This document shows positions 9,074 through 17,068 of a stretch of 64,000 bases of DNA, in pieces. Under the pieces are notes generated by a model that was given only the letters and a program-made list of their open reading frames with translations, had not been told where the DNA came from and ran no database searches. Origin of the DNA: Alteromonas_F sp964429915 (GTDB lineage Bacteria; Pseudomonadota; Gammaproteobacteria; Enterobacterales; Alteromonadaceae); the NCBI GenBank assembly GCA_964429915.1, contig CAYSDZ010000001.1, positions 124,001 through 188,000 of the forward strand. Reading direction: 5' to 3'. Both the position numbers and the translations under genes were made by a program. Position 1 is the first letter of the stretch. Every line of letters starts with the position of its first letter.

Positions 9074-9657
9074 TGGCACAACTGTATTTTTACTATTCTG
9101 CGATGAATGCAGGTAAATCCACCTCTTTATTGCAATCTGCTTATAACTATAAAGAACGTGGCATGCATTCTGTTATTATAACAGCAGCGTTAGACGACCG
9201 CTTTGGAAAAGGTAAAGTTGCCTCGCGAATTGGATTAGAATCCGATGCTTATCTGTTTCACTCCAGTACAGATTTATTCGCACACCTCAACGCTATTCAC
9301 CTGAACAAAAACATCGACTGTGTATTTATTGATGAGGCGCAGTTCTTAACAAAAGCGCAAGTCAAACAGTTAATCAATGTAGTCGATGATTTAGACATTC
9401 CGGTACTTGCTTACGGACTACGAACAGATTTTCTTGGTGATACTTTTGAAGGAAGCCACCATTTATTAGCTTGGGCAGACAAGTTGGTTGAGCTAAAAAC
9501 GGTATGTCACTGCGGCCGAAAAGCAAACTTTGTTGCTCGCCTTGACGAAAAGGGCAATGCGATATGTCATGGCGACCAAATAGAAATTGGTGGTAACGAC
9601 CGTTACGAATCGCTGTGCAGAAAACATTTTAAACAATTGGTTTGGAAAACACCCTAA
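9073..9657 (+). CDS. tdk: Thymidine kinase (type II)
   Basis: A 194-residue protein. It phosphorylates thymidine/deoxyuridine in the salvage pathway. It shows the P-loop MNAGKST, the lid RxxxRIG region, the Walker B FIDEAQF, and the zinc-binding lasso with CHCGRKA and C-R-K-H-F near the end, all typical of tetrameric type II TK. The start chosen is ATG 9073, where the family sequence MAQLYFYYS begins; a longer in-frame extension would overlap the GGDEF-EAL gene. It shares the TAATG junction with that gene. Confidence 0.95.
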   Translation: MAQLYFYYSAMNAGKSTSLLQSAYNYKERGMHSVIITAALDDRFGKGKVASRIGLESDAYLFHSSTDLFAHLNAIHLNKNIDCVFIDEAQFLTKAQVKQLINVVDDLDIPVLAYGLRTDFLGDTFEGSHHLLAWADKLVELKTVCHCGRKANFVARLDEKGNAICHGDQIEIGGNDRYESLCRKHFKQLVWKTP

Positions 9658-9730
9658 TGTGTTTTCAGTAGACGAAGCAAAATTATAGATTGAAAAATCA
9701 GCAATCAATCAAATCTACTTGGTTTCAGGG

Positions 9731-9759
9731 ATGACATTAAACTAAAAAGTGCTTATACT
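9731..9759 (+). promoter_or_regulatory. Sigma-70 promoter for the tRNA gene
   Basis: ATGACA (one mismatch to TTGACA), a 17-bp spacer, then TATACT, followed by a pyrimidine/GC-rich discriminator and the tRNA about 20 nt further on. Confidence 0.75.
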
Positions 9760-9778
9760 TCGCTTCGCTTTTGAAAGT

Positions 9779-9855
9779 GGCCCTTTAGCTCAGTTGGTTA
9801 GAGCACCCGACTCATAATCGGTAGGTCCCCAGTTCAAGTCTGGGAGGGGCCACCA
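9779..9855 (+). tRNA. tRNA with CAT anticodon, probably tRNA-Ile2 (lysidine-modified)
   Basis: 77 nt including an encoded CCA. The acceptor stem GGCCCTT pairs with AGGGGCC; the D arm is AGCTCAGTTGGTTAGAGC; the anticodon loop is CTCATAA; the T arm is CCCAG TTCAAGT CTGGG. The GGCCC.../GGGGCC acceptor is like E. coli ileX (tRNA-Ile2) rather than elongator tRNA-Met (GGCTACG), so an isoleucine tRNA reading AUA after TilS modification is the better call. Elongator Met cannot be excluded by eye. It marks the left edge of the polysaccharide locus. Confidence 0.9.
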
Positions 9856-9885
9856 TTTTCACAGCAAGCCCCTTCATTTATTTCC

Positions 9886-10524
9886 TTATGCCAACAATGA
9901 CTTCACGTAAGCAATTAAATCTTCGTCAGAGCCATTTTCAAACAAACAGGCTTGGAAACGTTCGCCAGAACAAGCGACTTTTACCAATTCTTGATCGATG
10001 TTTTTAAGTGCTTCTACGTAGCTGCTTCCGACAACACCTGATTTTACATCTACCAAGATAGACGCGTTTTTGATCTGCGGTTCGCGGCGCTCAACTGGAT
10101 AACCTTGACCACGCTCGCCAGTTAAGGCTTTTTCAAAAATATATCGCGCATTTAACTCTGCGCCCCAACCAAAGCCCTTGGCAAAGGGTAATGCTAAGGC
10201 GTTGCCATTATTAACTTGATTAAATAAAAACGCGTCTGACGGGTCGATACAATAGCCGCAAAACACGCCGGGGTGAGCATTTAAAGACATCATTGCACCT
10301 TGACCTGTTCCACAACCAGCAAACACAAAATCAACTGCTTTTGCGTTAATTAAGATACCTGCCATGATCCCGAGGTGTATATACGTAAGGTGATGGTCGT
10401 TTTCACTGTTCATGCCTACGTTGTAGACTTGGTGGTCTAAATCACCGGCTACTGACTCCAATTCTTTTAATATAATCGGGTTTTTCGCCGCTTGGCTATT
10501 TTCCATCATTAATGCAATTTTCAT
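9886..10524 (-). CDS. RpiB/LacAB-family sugar isomerase (candidate 4-deoxy-uronate isomerase)
   Basis: 212 residues. The first 150 match the RpiB/LacA/LacB fold, including the catalytic-cysteine loop AGCGTGQG and a downstream G-N-A-L-A-L-P anion-binding segment; a C-terminal extension makes it longer than ordinary RpiB (about 150 residues). ATG 10524 is preferred because AGGAG lies 5 nt upstream. From memory of the family, streptococcal DhuI is an RpiB-fold enzyme isomerising the unsaturated uronate released by GH88/GH105. No KduI is visible here, so this gene may fill that role. Ribose-5-phosphate isomerase is the alternative. Confidence 0.7.
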   Translation of the reverse strand: MKIALMMENSQAAKNPIILKELESVAGDLDHQVYNVGMNSENDHHLTYIHLGIMAGILINAKAVDFVFAGCGTGQGAMMSLNAHPGVFCGYCIDPSDAFLFNQVNNGNALALPFAKGFGWGAELNARYIFEKALTGERGQGYPVERREPQIKNASILVDVKSGVVGSSYVEALKNIDQELVKVACSGERFQACLFENGSDEDLIAYVKSLLA

Positions 10525-10615
10525 GAGCACTCCTAAGTTTATTTATGCGTTTCGATTGGCATATAGTACCATTTTCACTACAAAAAGGTTTTACTAAAAC
10601 GTCGAGTTCCATTCT

Positions 10616-11965
10616 TTATTGGCTAAAGTCATGTAGTAACAAAGTACTGGGTAACGAAATGTAAGTATGTGCTCTGTCGCGATTCCCCGGTTGACTTAAC
10701 CATGATAAATAATACTTTCCGTCTCCTAGCCCTTCAAAAACCCGATGTTCAAGCGGTAAATCTGCGGTGTTGAGAAGTACTTTATTTGAGTCCTGAGTTA
10801 TCGATTCAATAGCAGGCGGATACAAATGGGCCTTTTCTACCCGTACTGTGTTTAAACTTTCTCCGTCAACCACAAAACGCAATATCTGATCTTCCTTGCG
10901 CACTAAAACACCTAAATTTGAGTCATCCAGCGTAGATACAGAAAAAGGTTCTACTCGGAAACGGCCGAGTGAGCCATGCCCGCCAAATTCCCATCTAAAA
11001 TCTTGCCAGTTACTTATTTTTGACTGCTGCCATCCATTTGGCGTTTTACGCGCAAGATAAAACTGAGTGTTCCCTTCTTCATCATACTTATGATAAGTGA
11101 TAACAGCAGATCCATTGTGGTCAAAACCCAGCTTTATATTTCCGTTTATGATTCCATTAAACGGAGGAACAGGATCGACAACCTCTGCTTTTGCTAGAGT
11201 GATAGGCAATGAAATGGGCTTATTGTTAGAATCTGTCCAGTTAACCAAGTCAGCACTCTTGGCATATGAAAGGCTATGATTCGTTGCTGCATTTGGGGTA
11301 TTGCGCCACACCCAAATTAAATGAAAATGCCCATCAGGTCCCAAAACCGGACCTTCAAAATAAGCGCTCATCAAGCCTTCCCCGTCTAAAAACTGATTAC
11401 TATGTAACCTCGACCACGTTTTCGTTTCAGTGTCGTAAATATTATAAATTTCGTTGCCATTCCCACTGCCACCGTTGCGGTATTTTACTAGCAACTCCTC
11501 ATTACTATTTCGCATAAACACAGGGTAAGTGGAACGTTGTTCTTGCTCCTTGTTAACCATAACAGAGACGCGTTCAAGGCTTCTTACTTGCAGCGGCTCT
11601 TTTGTACGAAAATATTCTATCGGATCAGCATGCATATTCCCCATTACATGTAGATGACCTGTTTTGTCGAGCTCCATCGTAACGTAGTTGTGGCTGTCCC
11701 AGCCTAACCAGCTGTCCACTTTGTAATACCGCCATACTTTTCCTAGCTCTCTATGGGCGATAGTCATTTGTCGATTTGCATCGTAATAAGCAACAAATTG
11801 GTTGTTTCCTCGTGTTAAAAGATAGGGCTTGATCCTATGTGCCGACCAAACGTTATCGATTGCTGACGAAGAGAAAGCTGCATTTTCTGATAGTTCTTCA
11901 GCAAATGAAACGTGAATGGTCAATACAAAAGTAATGAGTAGCGAAAAAATAAGGTTTATCTTCAT
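10616..11965 (-). CDS. Secreted BNR_4-type beta-propeller, probable polysaccharide lyase related to PL24/PL25
   Basis: 449 residues with a signal peptide (cleavage after SFA). Repeated W/Y-rich strands indicate a seven-blade propeller of the BNR_4 kind. It carries the residue pattern of the two ulvan lyases in this window: H92 and H112, 20 apart, in SHNYV and HVMGNMH, and Y147 and R163, 16 apart, in TYPVF and VKYRNGG. The spacings are the same in PL25 (53581) and nearly the same in PL24 (26442). It diverges from the DUF4861-rhaM unit. AAGGAT precedes the ATG. Lyase activity is inferred; the family is not one I can name with certainty. Confidence 0.65.
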   Translation of the reverse strand: MKINLIFSLLITFVLTIHVSFAEELSENAAFSSSAIDNVWSAHRIKPYLLTRGNNQFVAYYDANRQMTIAHRELGKVWRYYKVDSWLGWDSHNYVTMELDKTGHLHVMGNMHADPIEYFRTKEPLQVRSLERVSVMVNKEQEQRSTYPVFMRNSNEELLVKYRNGGSGNGNEIYNIYDTETKTWSRLHSNQFLDGEGLMSAYFEGPVLGPDGHFHLIWVWRNTPNAATNHSLSYAKSADLVNWTDSNNKPISLPITLAKAEVVDPVPPFNGIINGNIKLGFDHNGSAVITYHKYDEEGNTQFYLARKTPNGWQQSKISNWQDFRWEFGGHGSLGRFRVEPFSVSTLDDSNLGVLVRKEDQILRFVVDGESLNTVRVEKAHLYPPAIESITQDSNKVLLNTADLPLEHRVFEGLGDGKYYLSWLSQPGNRDRAHTYISLPSTLLLHDFSQ

Positions 11966-12493
11966 TGTTTATCCTTTTTGGGTATTAACCCTAAAATGAG
12001 TGAAAGTAGTTACTCTTCTATACTTGATTTAACTAGTAAGCTAAAAACGCAGTTTGAAACCACTACTGCTGTTTATAAGATTGTTCTATCAGCATAGAAA
12101 AATAGTCATACCCCCTAGTAAAAAATACCACAGGCCAGTTTGCATTGCTTTTTGACGGCTCTATCCAATCGGATATAGTCAGGTTTTACAGATTCGGATG
12201 TCTTTGTTTATCTTCTTTGTCCCGTAAAATCGACGAAAAAAAAGTAGACTGTCTAGAAGCTAGCGCTTTATCCTGTTTACCTTTCATTAGTCAACAATCA
12301 ACAAACTGGCGATATTATTCAATTGCATTTTCACTCATGTTAATGCAGTATCAATCATGTTAAAAGCTGTTAACTACATTAGATATTGTAGTAGCAAAAT
12401 ATGTCTGTTCTGCAATGTCTTTTCTTTTTTACCTAGTAATGTGGTCGCAAACACTTTTAATGTACAGATAAATATAATTAGTTAGGACACGAG
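11966..12493. other. Divergent promoter region between the BNR_4 protein and DUF4861
   Basis: 528 bp without a credible gene. An open frame at 12145-12363 has no ribosome-binding site and a low-complexity sequence. AT-rich tracts next to both genes presumably contain the promoters, but I could not pick a convincing operator. Confidence 0.6.
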
Positions 12494-13414
12494 ATGAATA
12501 AACCCCTTAAACAATCCATTAAAGCCTTAACTATGCTAGCGTTCAGCGGCGTTATGCTTTCAGCATGTTCATCAACTGATGACGTCGCTAGCGAGAAAGT
12601 GAATCAGTCTAGTCAACCTAAAGTTATGGCATACGGACGTTTTGTACCAGAGCGAAGAGACGATTTTGCATGGGAAAACGACAAAGTCGCCTTTCGCGTT
12701 TATGGGCCTGCGGCTCCGCTTAAAGGGCACTCGAGTGGCGTAGATGCTTGGCTCAAGCGCGTTGATTATTCAATTATTGATAAATGGTATCAGGGCCACG
12801 TAGATGGTATTTCCTACCATGAAGACCGTGGTGAGGGCTACGACCCCTACCATACAGGCATCAGCCGTGGTGTGGGTGGTTCAGCAATTTGGCTCGACGG
12901 AAAAACCTATGCAGCCCATAGTTACAAAAGCTACGAAGTGCTCGAACGCGGTGGAGACAAGGTTGCTTTTACCTTAGTTTACGAGTGGTTTACGCCGCTT
13001 GGTATTGTTAAAGAAACCAAAACTATATCGTTACCTTTAGGCACTCAACTTTATCAAGTCGATTCTGTATTTACTTTGGACGACAAACCAACGTCATTGC
13101 CCATTGCTATAGGTGTCGCGACTCACGACGAAAAAGCCAGTGTTTATAGCAATAAAGCTAAAGGCAGGATTGCTGCATGGGAAACGATAGATAACTTGGG
13201 CATTGGCACTGGCGTTATCATCGCCCCAAGCAAAGTAAAATCTATCAAGCATATCCCCAGCGATGTCATGGATGAAAGCCATATATGGATTATTACTGAA
13301 ACAGATCCACAAGGAAGATTATCTTATAAAGCAGGTTTTGCATGGGAAGGCGCAGGTGAAATCGCAACCAAAAATGCGTGGCTTACTTACCTAGACGATA
13401 AAGCCAGCCAATAA
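12494..13414 (+). CDS. DUF4861 lipoprotein, ulvan-oligosaccharide processing
   Basis: 306 residues with a lipoprotein signal (lipobox LSAC, Cys about 25). The body matches DUF4861: FAWENDKVAFRVYGP, YHEDRGEGYDPYHTG, GVGGSAIWLDGK, and a beta-sandwich C-terminal half. From memory, a related protein in the Formosa agariphila ulvan locus is an oligosaccharide dehydratase that makes an unsaturated uronate at the non-reducing end; this attribution should be checked. The gene is followed 21 bp later by the rhamnose mutarotase gene, so the two share an operon. AGGA lies upstream of the ATG. Confidence 0.7.
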   Translation: MNKPLKQSIKALTMLAFSGVMLSACSSTDDVASEKVNQSSQPKVMAYGRFVPERRDDFAWENDKVAFRVYGPAAPLKGHSSGVDAWLKRVDYSIIDKWYQGHVDGISYHEDRGEGYDPYHTGISRGVGGSAIWLDGKTYAAHSYKSYEVLERGGDKVAFTLVYEWFTPLGIVKETKTISLPLGTQLYQVDSVFTLDDKPTSLPIAIGVATHDEKASVYSNKAKGRIAAWETIDNLGIGTGVIIAPSKVKSIKHIPSDVMDESHIWIITETDPQGRLSYKAGFAWEGAGEIATKNAWLTYLDDKASQ

Positions 13415-13435
13415 GCGGTCAATCAGGACAACACG

Positions 13436-13750
13436 ATGGAAAAAATTGCCTTTAAAATGCAGTTGCTTGCAGGCTTTGAAAAAGAATATGAAAAGCGACA
13501 CGATGAAATTTGGCCGGAATTAGTCACTCAACTTAAAGATGCAGGCGTGTCGGACTATTCTATTTATTTAGACAAAGACACGCTGACTCTGTTTGCCGTA
13601 TTAAAACGCGAAGATAAGCACACAATGGACGAACTCCCATTGACGCCTATTGTTAAAAGATGGTGGGCATTTATGGCTGATATTATGGAAACCAACCCTG
13701 ATAACTCGCCCGTCGTTACCCCTTTGGATTGCGTGTTTCATTTGGATTAG
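13436..13750 (+). CDS. rhaM: L-rhamnose mutarotase
   Basis: 104 residues, the family's normal size. It interconverts alpha and beta anomers of L-rhamnose so the isomerase can use both. It shows the RhaM pattern: a start with I-A-F-K-M-Q-L, the helix E-K-R-H-D-E-I-W-P-E-L, G-V-S-D-Y-S-I-Y-L, and the paired tryptophans in V-K-R-W-W-A-F-M-A-D-I-M. It lies in an operon with DUF4861. RhaA and RhaB are not in the window, so rhamnose must be catabolised by genes elsewhere. Confidence 0.93.
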   Translation: MEKIAFKMQLLAGFEKEYEKRHDEIWPELVTQLKDAGVSDYSIYLDKDTLTLFAVLKREDKHTMDELPLTPIVKRWWAFMADIMETNPDNSPVVTPLDCVFHLD

Positions 13751-13859
13751 GTAGAAAATGTCAGCAACTTTGTAAAGTTGTGCAAATTCACAAGGATATG
13801 GCTTTTACCATGGTAATAATACACAACGGTGTTCAAAAAAATAAAGGGATTAAAACACG

Positions 13860-15362
13860 ATGACAAAATCGACTTCTCTATACTTAAGCCTGACGTTTTG
13901 GTTGTTATGGGCAACAAACTGTTGTGCTGTTGATATTTTTAAAACCGACAAGCATTTTTCAGACAAGCAATACGAGCTTGCACTTCAAGGTTATTTAGAC
14001 GCGACTGAGCGTGGAAATCCTCATGCATATTATCAACTGGGTAATATGTATATAAAAGGATTGGGGGTAGAGCAGGATATCGCCAATGGTATTATGTACT
14101 TTGCGGTTGCGGCAGAGTACGATTTTCATACCTCGACGAAAATACTGGACAAGATTTTAAGTCAAATCCCTCAGGAAAATGTGCCTATTATTAATAATGC
14201 AATAGAAGAATTTGTTAAGCAACGAGACCCTGACAAAATTAAAAAAGCGCTTTTTCCTGTAATCATCGAAGAAAATCTGGATATAAAACTAATATTTGGT
14301 GATGGCGAAGCCTTGCAAACCAAGTTTTATGGTGATGACGTAGACGCCGATAATTTATCATTGAACAATGTATTGATACTCGATGACGACGCGCAGGCAG
14401 AAGACTTGGCTAATTTTGGCGTTGCGCTTAAAAAACCCCTTTACATCGTTGACCATGATATACATTGGGATGGCTCGGTAAGACACTATCGTCAAGTACA
14501 AAAAATAGGTAGTGAAATAAACGCAGCCAATGTTGTCAATGAGTTAACTCAATACCCGTTAGCGATACCCAAAATAGACGGAAGACCTGTGGAATTTTTA
14601 AGCAGGGCTTACTTAGGCGCAGCGACATATAATAAATTTTCTTTACTTAATGAGAACCCAGACATTTACCACAAAATTAATAGGTATGTTATAAAGCTCA
14701 AGAAAGATACATCTCTAAACGCTCAATTTGAATATGCAACTGCGTTAATCAATTTTCCTTGGATCACTCAAGAAGAAGGCGACGCCGAAAAAATTCTACT
14801 TAGGCTTTCAAAACTAGGTCATTCACCTGCTATGTTTGAATACGGATTATTACTATATCGAACCCAGCGTGATATAGAGCAGGCCATATACTGGATTTCT
14901 GAGTCTGCCAAGTACGGATTAACGCGTGCCGAATACCGAGTTGGAAAACTACTGCAATCTAGCCCTTGGGTAGAATATGACCCTCATAAAGCCTTGTATT
15001 GGTTTGAGTCAGCGGCAGAGAAAGGTTCAAATGCAGCAAAAATAAGAGCGGCTGATATAAAGTTAACATCGAAAAATGTCGATCTTATAGATATTGATAA
15101 AGCAAACACCTATTTGTTGGAACTTAAAGACAGTCAATCACGCAACCCCGAATATTTTTACTTGTTAGCCCAATCTATGCGCTTGGCTAAAGAAAAAGAT
15201 TTTAAAGCTATTTTTTCAACTATGCGCAAAGCGATATCTATGGGACAGGTATCAAATTGGGATGTCAGCGAATGGCAAGATGAGCTGAATATTATGATGC
15301 AAGGAAATATCAGTATCAGTGAAGAAGGAAACTGCGCTGACAATCCTGAACTGTGTGGGTAA
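13860..15362 (+). CDS. Exported Sel1-repeat (TPR-like) protein
   Basis: 500 residues with a signal peptide (cleavage after CCA). Sel1-like repeats occur near residues 35-80 (AYYQLGNMYIKGLGVEQDIANGI) and 320-395 (AMFEYGLLLYRTQRDIEQAI; AEYRVGKLLQSS...DPHKALYWFESAAEKG). These form a helical superhelix used for protein-protein contact. The middle (about 120-310) is not recognisable. It follows rhaM by 109 bp and may have its own promoter; a role in the polysaccharide locus is not evident. Confidence 0.75.
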   Translation: MTKSTSLYLSLTFWLLWATNCCAVDIFKTDKHFSDKQYELALQGYLDATERGNPHAYYQLGNMYIKGLGVEQDIANGIMYFAVAAEYDFHTSTKILDKILSQIPQENVPIINNAIEEFVKQRDPDKIKKALFPVIIEENLDIKLIFGDGEALQTKFYGDDVDADNLSLNNVLILDDDAQAEDLANFGVALKKPLYIVDHDIHWDGSVRHYRQVQKIGSEINAANVVNELTQYPLAIPKIDGRPVEFLSRAYLGAATYNKFSLLNENPDIYHKINRYVIKLKKDTSLNAQFEYATALINFPWITQEEGDAEKILLRLSKLGHSPAMFEYGLLLYRTQRDIEQAIYWISESAKYGLTRAEYRVGKLLQSSPWVEYDPHKALYWFESAAEKGSNAAKIRAADIKLTSKNVDLIDIDKANTYLLELKDSQSRNPEYFYLLAQSMRLAKEKDFKAIFSTMRKAISMGQVSNWDVSEWQDELNIMMQGNISISEEGNCADNPELCG

Positions 15363-15380
15363 AACATTAATTTCCAAAAA

Positions 15381-15415
15381 CGTAGCTTACAGCTGTCAAC
15401 TAGCTATAAGCTACG
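15381..15415. terminator. Bidirectional terminator between the Sel1 gene and the sulfatase
   Basis: A 9-bp perfect stem CGTAGCTTA / TAAGCTACG with an internal AGCT/AGCT pair. It sits between two convergent genes and has short T-rich tracts on each side. Confidence 0.6.
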
Positions 15416-15422
15416 GCTAATT

Positions 15423-17068
15423 TTAGTTTTGTTTATGTGTTTCTATGAAACTCAAAACAGGGTCATTAGTGTCATGCATTTTCTTTAGGATAAGATCTTC
15501 AAACTGCTTTTTTATGGATTGAACACTTTCGTCCTTACTATCTATGATTGATTGCGTCTCTTCAGGATCGTTAATTAAATCGAACATTTCGTCGCGCTCA
15601 GTATTCCTATAGTCTTTCACGAGTTTGTATTTGCCATTGCTATACACCCGCATGTGAGTGAGTGATTGATGCAGGGTGGAATAAGCCCCATAGTAGTCGG
15701 TAGAAAGCACCCGTTTGGGATTGCGAAATACATCAATATAGCTTTGTCCACGGAGCACAGTGTTATCGCTTGGCTTTATCCCGGCAACATCAACCAACGT
15801 TGGAAACCAATCTAAATTAGAAAAGGTGGATGGATTAACGGAATGGGGTGGGATCACCCTAGGCCATCTAACAACGGTGGGTACTTTAAGACTGTTATCA
15901 TACATGTTCGGGCGTTGTCCTAGCGGAACACGCTTAGTTCCTTTCGGTGGCTCATTTAATAACCAAAAGCCATTTCCTTTATGCCACATGCCGTTATGAG
16001 CAAGGTTGTAGCCATGATCAGAGGTAAAAATAACCAATGTATTGCTTTCTAAACCCAGCTTTGAGAGTTCCGCTAAAAGCAAGCCTACGTTGCGATCTAT
16101 CCCAGACACACTCGCCATATAATCACGCATAAGAGTAGTAGCACGCTGTAAATTCAAATTGGGATAGTCTGGATGGGGAAGAGAAATATTTTTATCACGG
16201 TACGGTGCTTCGTCTTCAGGTGCAACAGGCAAGAATTTATAGTGTGGCGCTCGGTAATGTAACGACAAGGCAAAAGCTTGGTGACGATTTTCACGTAAAA
16301 ACGCGATCGCATACCGTGTAAGAATATCAACGGTTAAACCCTGCTCTTGTAAAGGCTTGCCTTTTACTTCAAGAAGCGGATTGTCCGTAGACGTTCCGCC
16401 TCCCACAAAGCCCACAAACTCGTCGTAACCATGCAAAGACGGATGATGTTCAGGTTGATACCCCAAATGCCATTTTCCGATTAAGCCCGTTCTATACCCT
16501 GCTTGTTGCAGTAATTCAGGCCAAGTTTGCAATTCAGAAGGCAAGCCAAGATTGGGTTGATGCTGGCTTAAGGTTTTCGCCTTTGTATTTATCCAATCAT
16601 CAATACCGACTTCGTATCCATAGCGAGACGTTAACAGCCCAGCCCTCGCTGGACTGCAAACCGGTGTCGTTGAATAAGCATTCGGCAAGTATAAGCCTTC
16701 GCTTGCCAGTGTATCTAAATTCGGTGTGTAAATTTGAGCATTACCGGCAGCTCCCAGCGCCCAAGGGGCTTGGTCATCGGTGTAGATAAACAGAATGTTG
16801 GGTTTACCTTCTGACTGTTCAGTTTGCTTATGAGCCACGACAAAAGTGGGTAAACCAAATATTAAGCATGCAGCTGCGGCTATTTTTTTACANNNNNNNN
16901 NNNNNNNNNNNNNNNNNNNNNNNNNNNNNNNNNNNNNNNNNNNNNNNNNNNNNNNNNNNNNNNNNNNNNNNNNNNNNNNNNNNNNNNNNNNNCGACAAAA
17001 GTGGGTAAACCAAATATTAAGCATGCAGCTGCGGCTATTTTTTTACATCTTTTTTTACACTTAGCCAT
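15423..17068 (-). CDS. S1-family sulfatase (interrupted only by a false assembly gap)
   Basis: The coding sequence runs into 100 Ns (16893-16992). The 55 bases on each side of the Ns are identical, and removing the Ns plus one copy gives a clean 496-residue protein beginning M-A-K-C-K-K-R-C at 17068. It has a signal peptide (cleavage about VVA|HKQ), the metal-binding F-I-Y-T-D-D-Q, the formylglycine motif CSPAR (C86 in the merged protein), and W-H-K-G, T-S-D-H-G metal sites. It removes sulfate esters from the polysaccharide in the periplasm or outside. Its ATG overlaps the stop of the GH78 gene (TAATG), so they are coupled. Confidence 0.9.
16893..16992. other. 100-N scaffold gap flanked by an exact 55-bp duplication
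   Basis: Bases 16838-16892 and 16993-17047 are identical (CGACAAAAGTGGG...TTTTTTTACA). A 100-N run is the standard unknown-size gap, and 55 is a common assembly k-mer, so two contigs sharing an end overlap were probably joined without merging. Collapsing the 155 bases restores the reading frame. Confidence 0.92.

Noticed and set aside
12145..12363. 72-codon frame in the DUF4861 promoter region
   Set aside because: No ribosome-binding site, no recognisable domain, cysteine- and serine-rich random composition.
16838..17047. A real tandem duplication within the sulfatase
   Set aside because: The copies are exactly 55 bp, identical, and separated only by a 100-N filler; an assembly overlap explains this fully.
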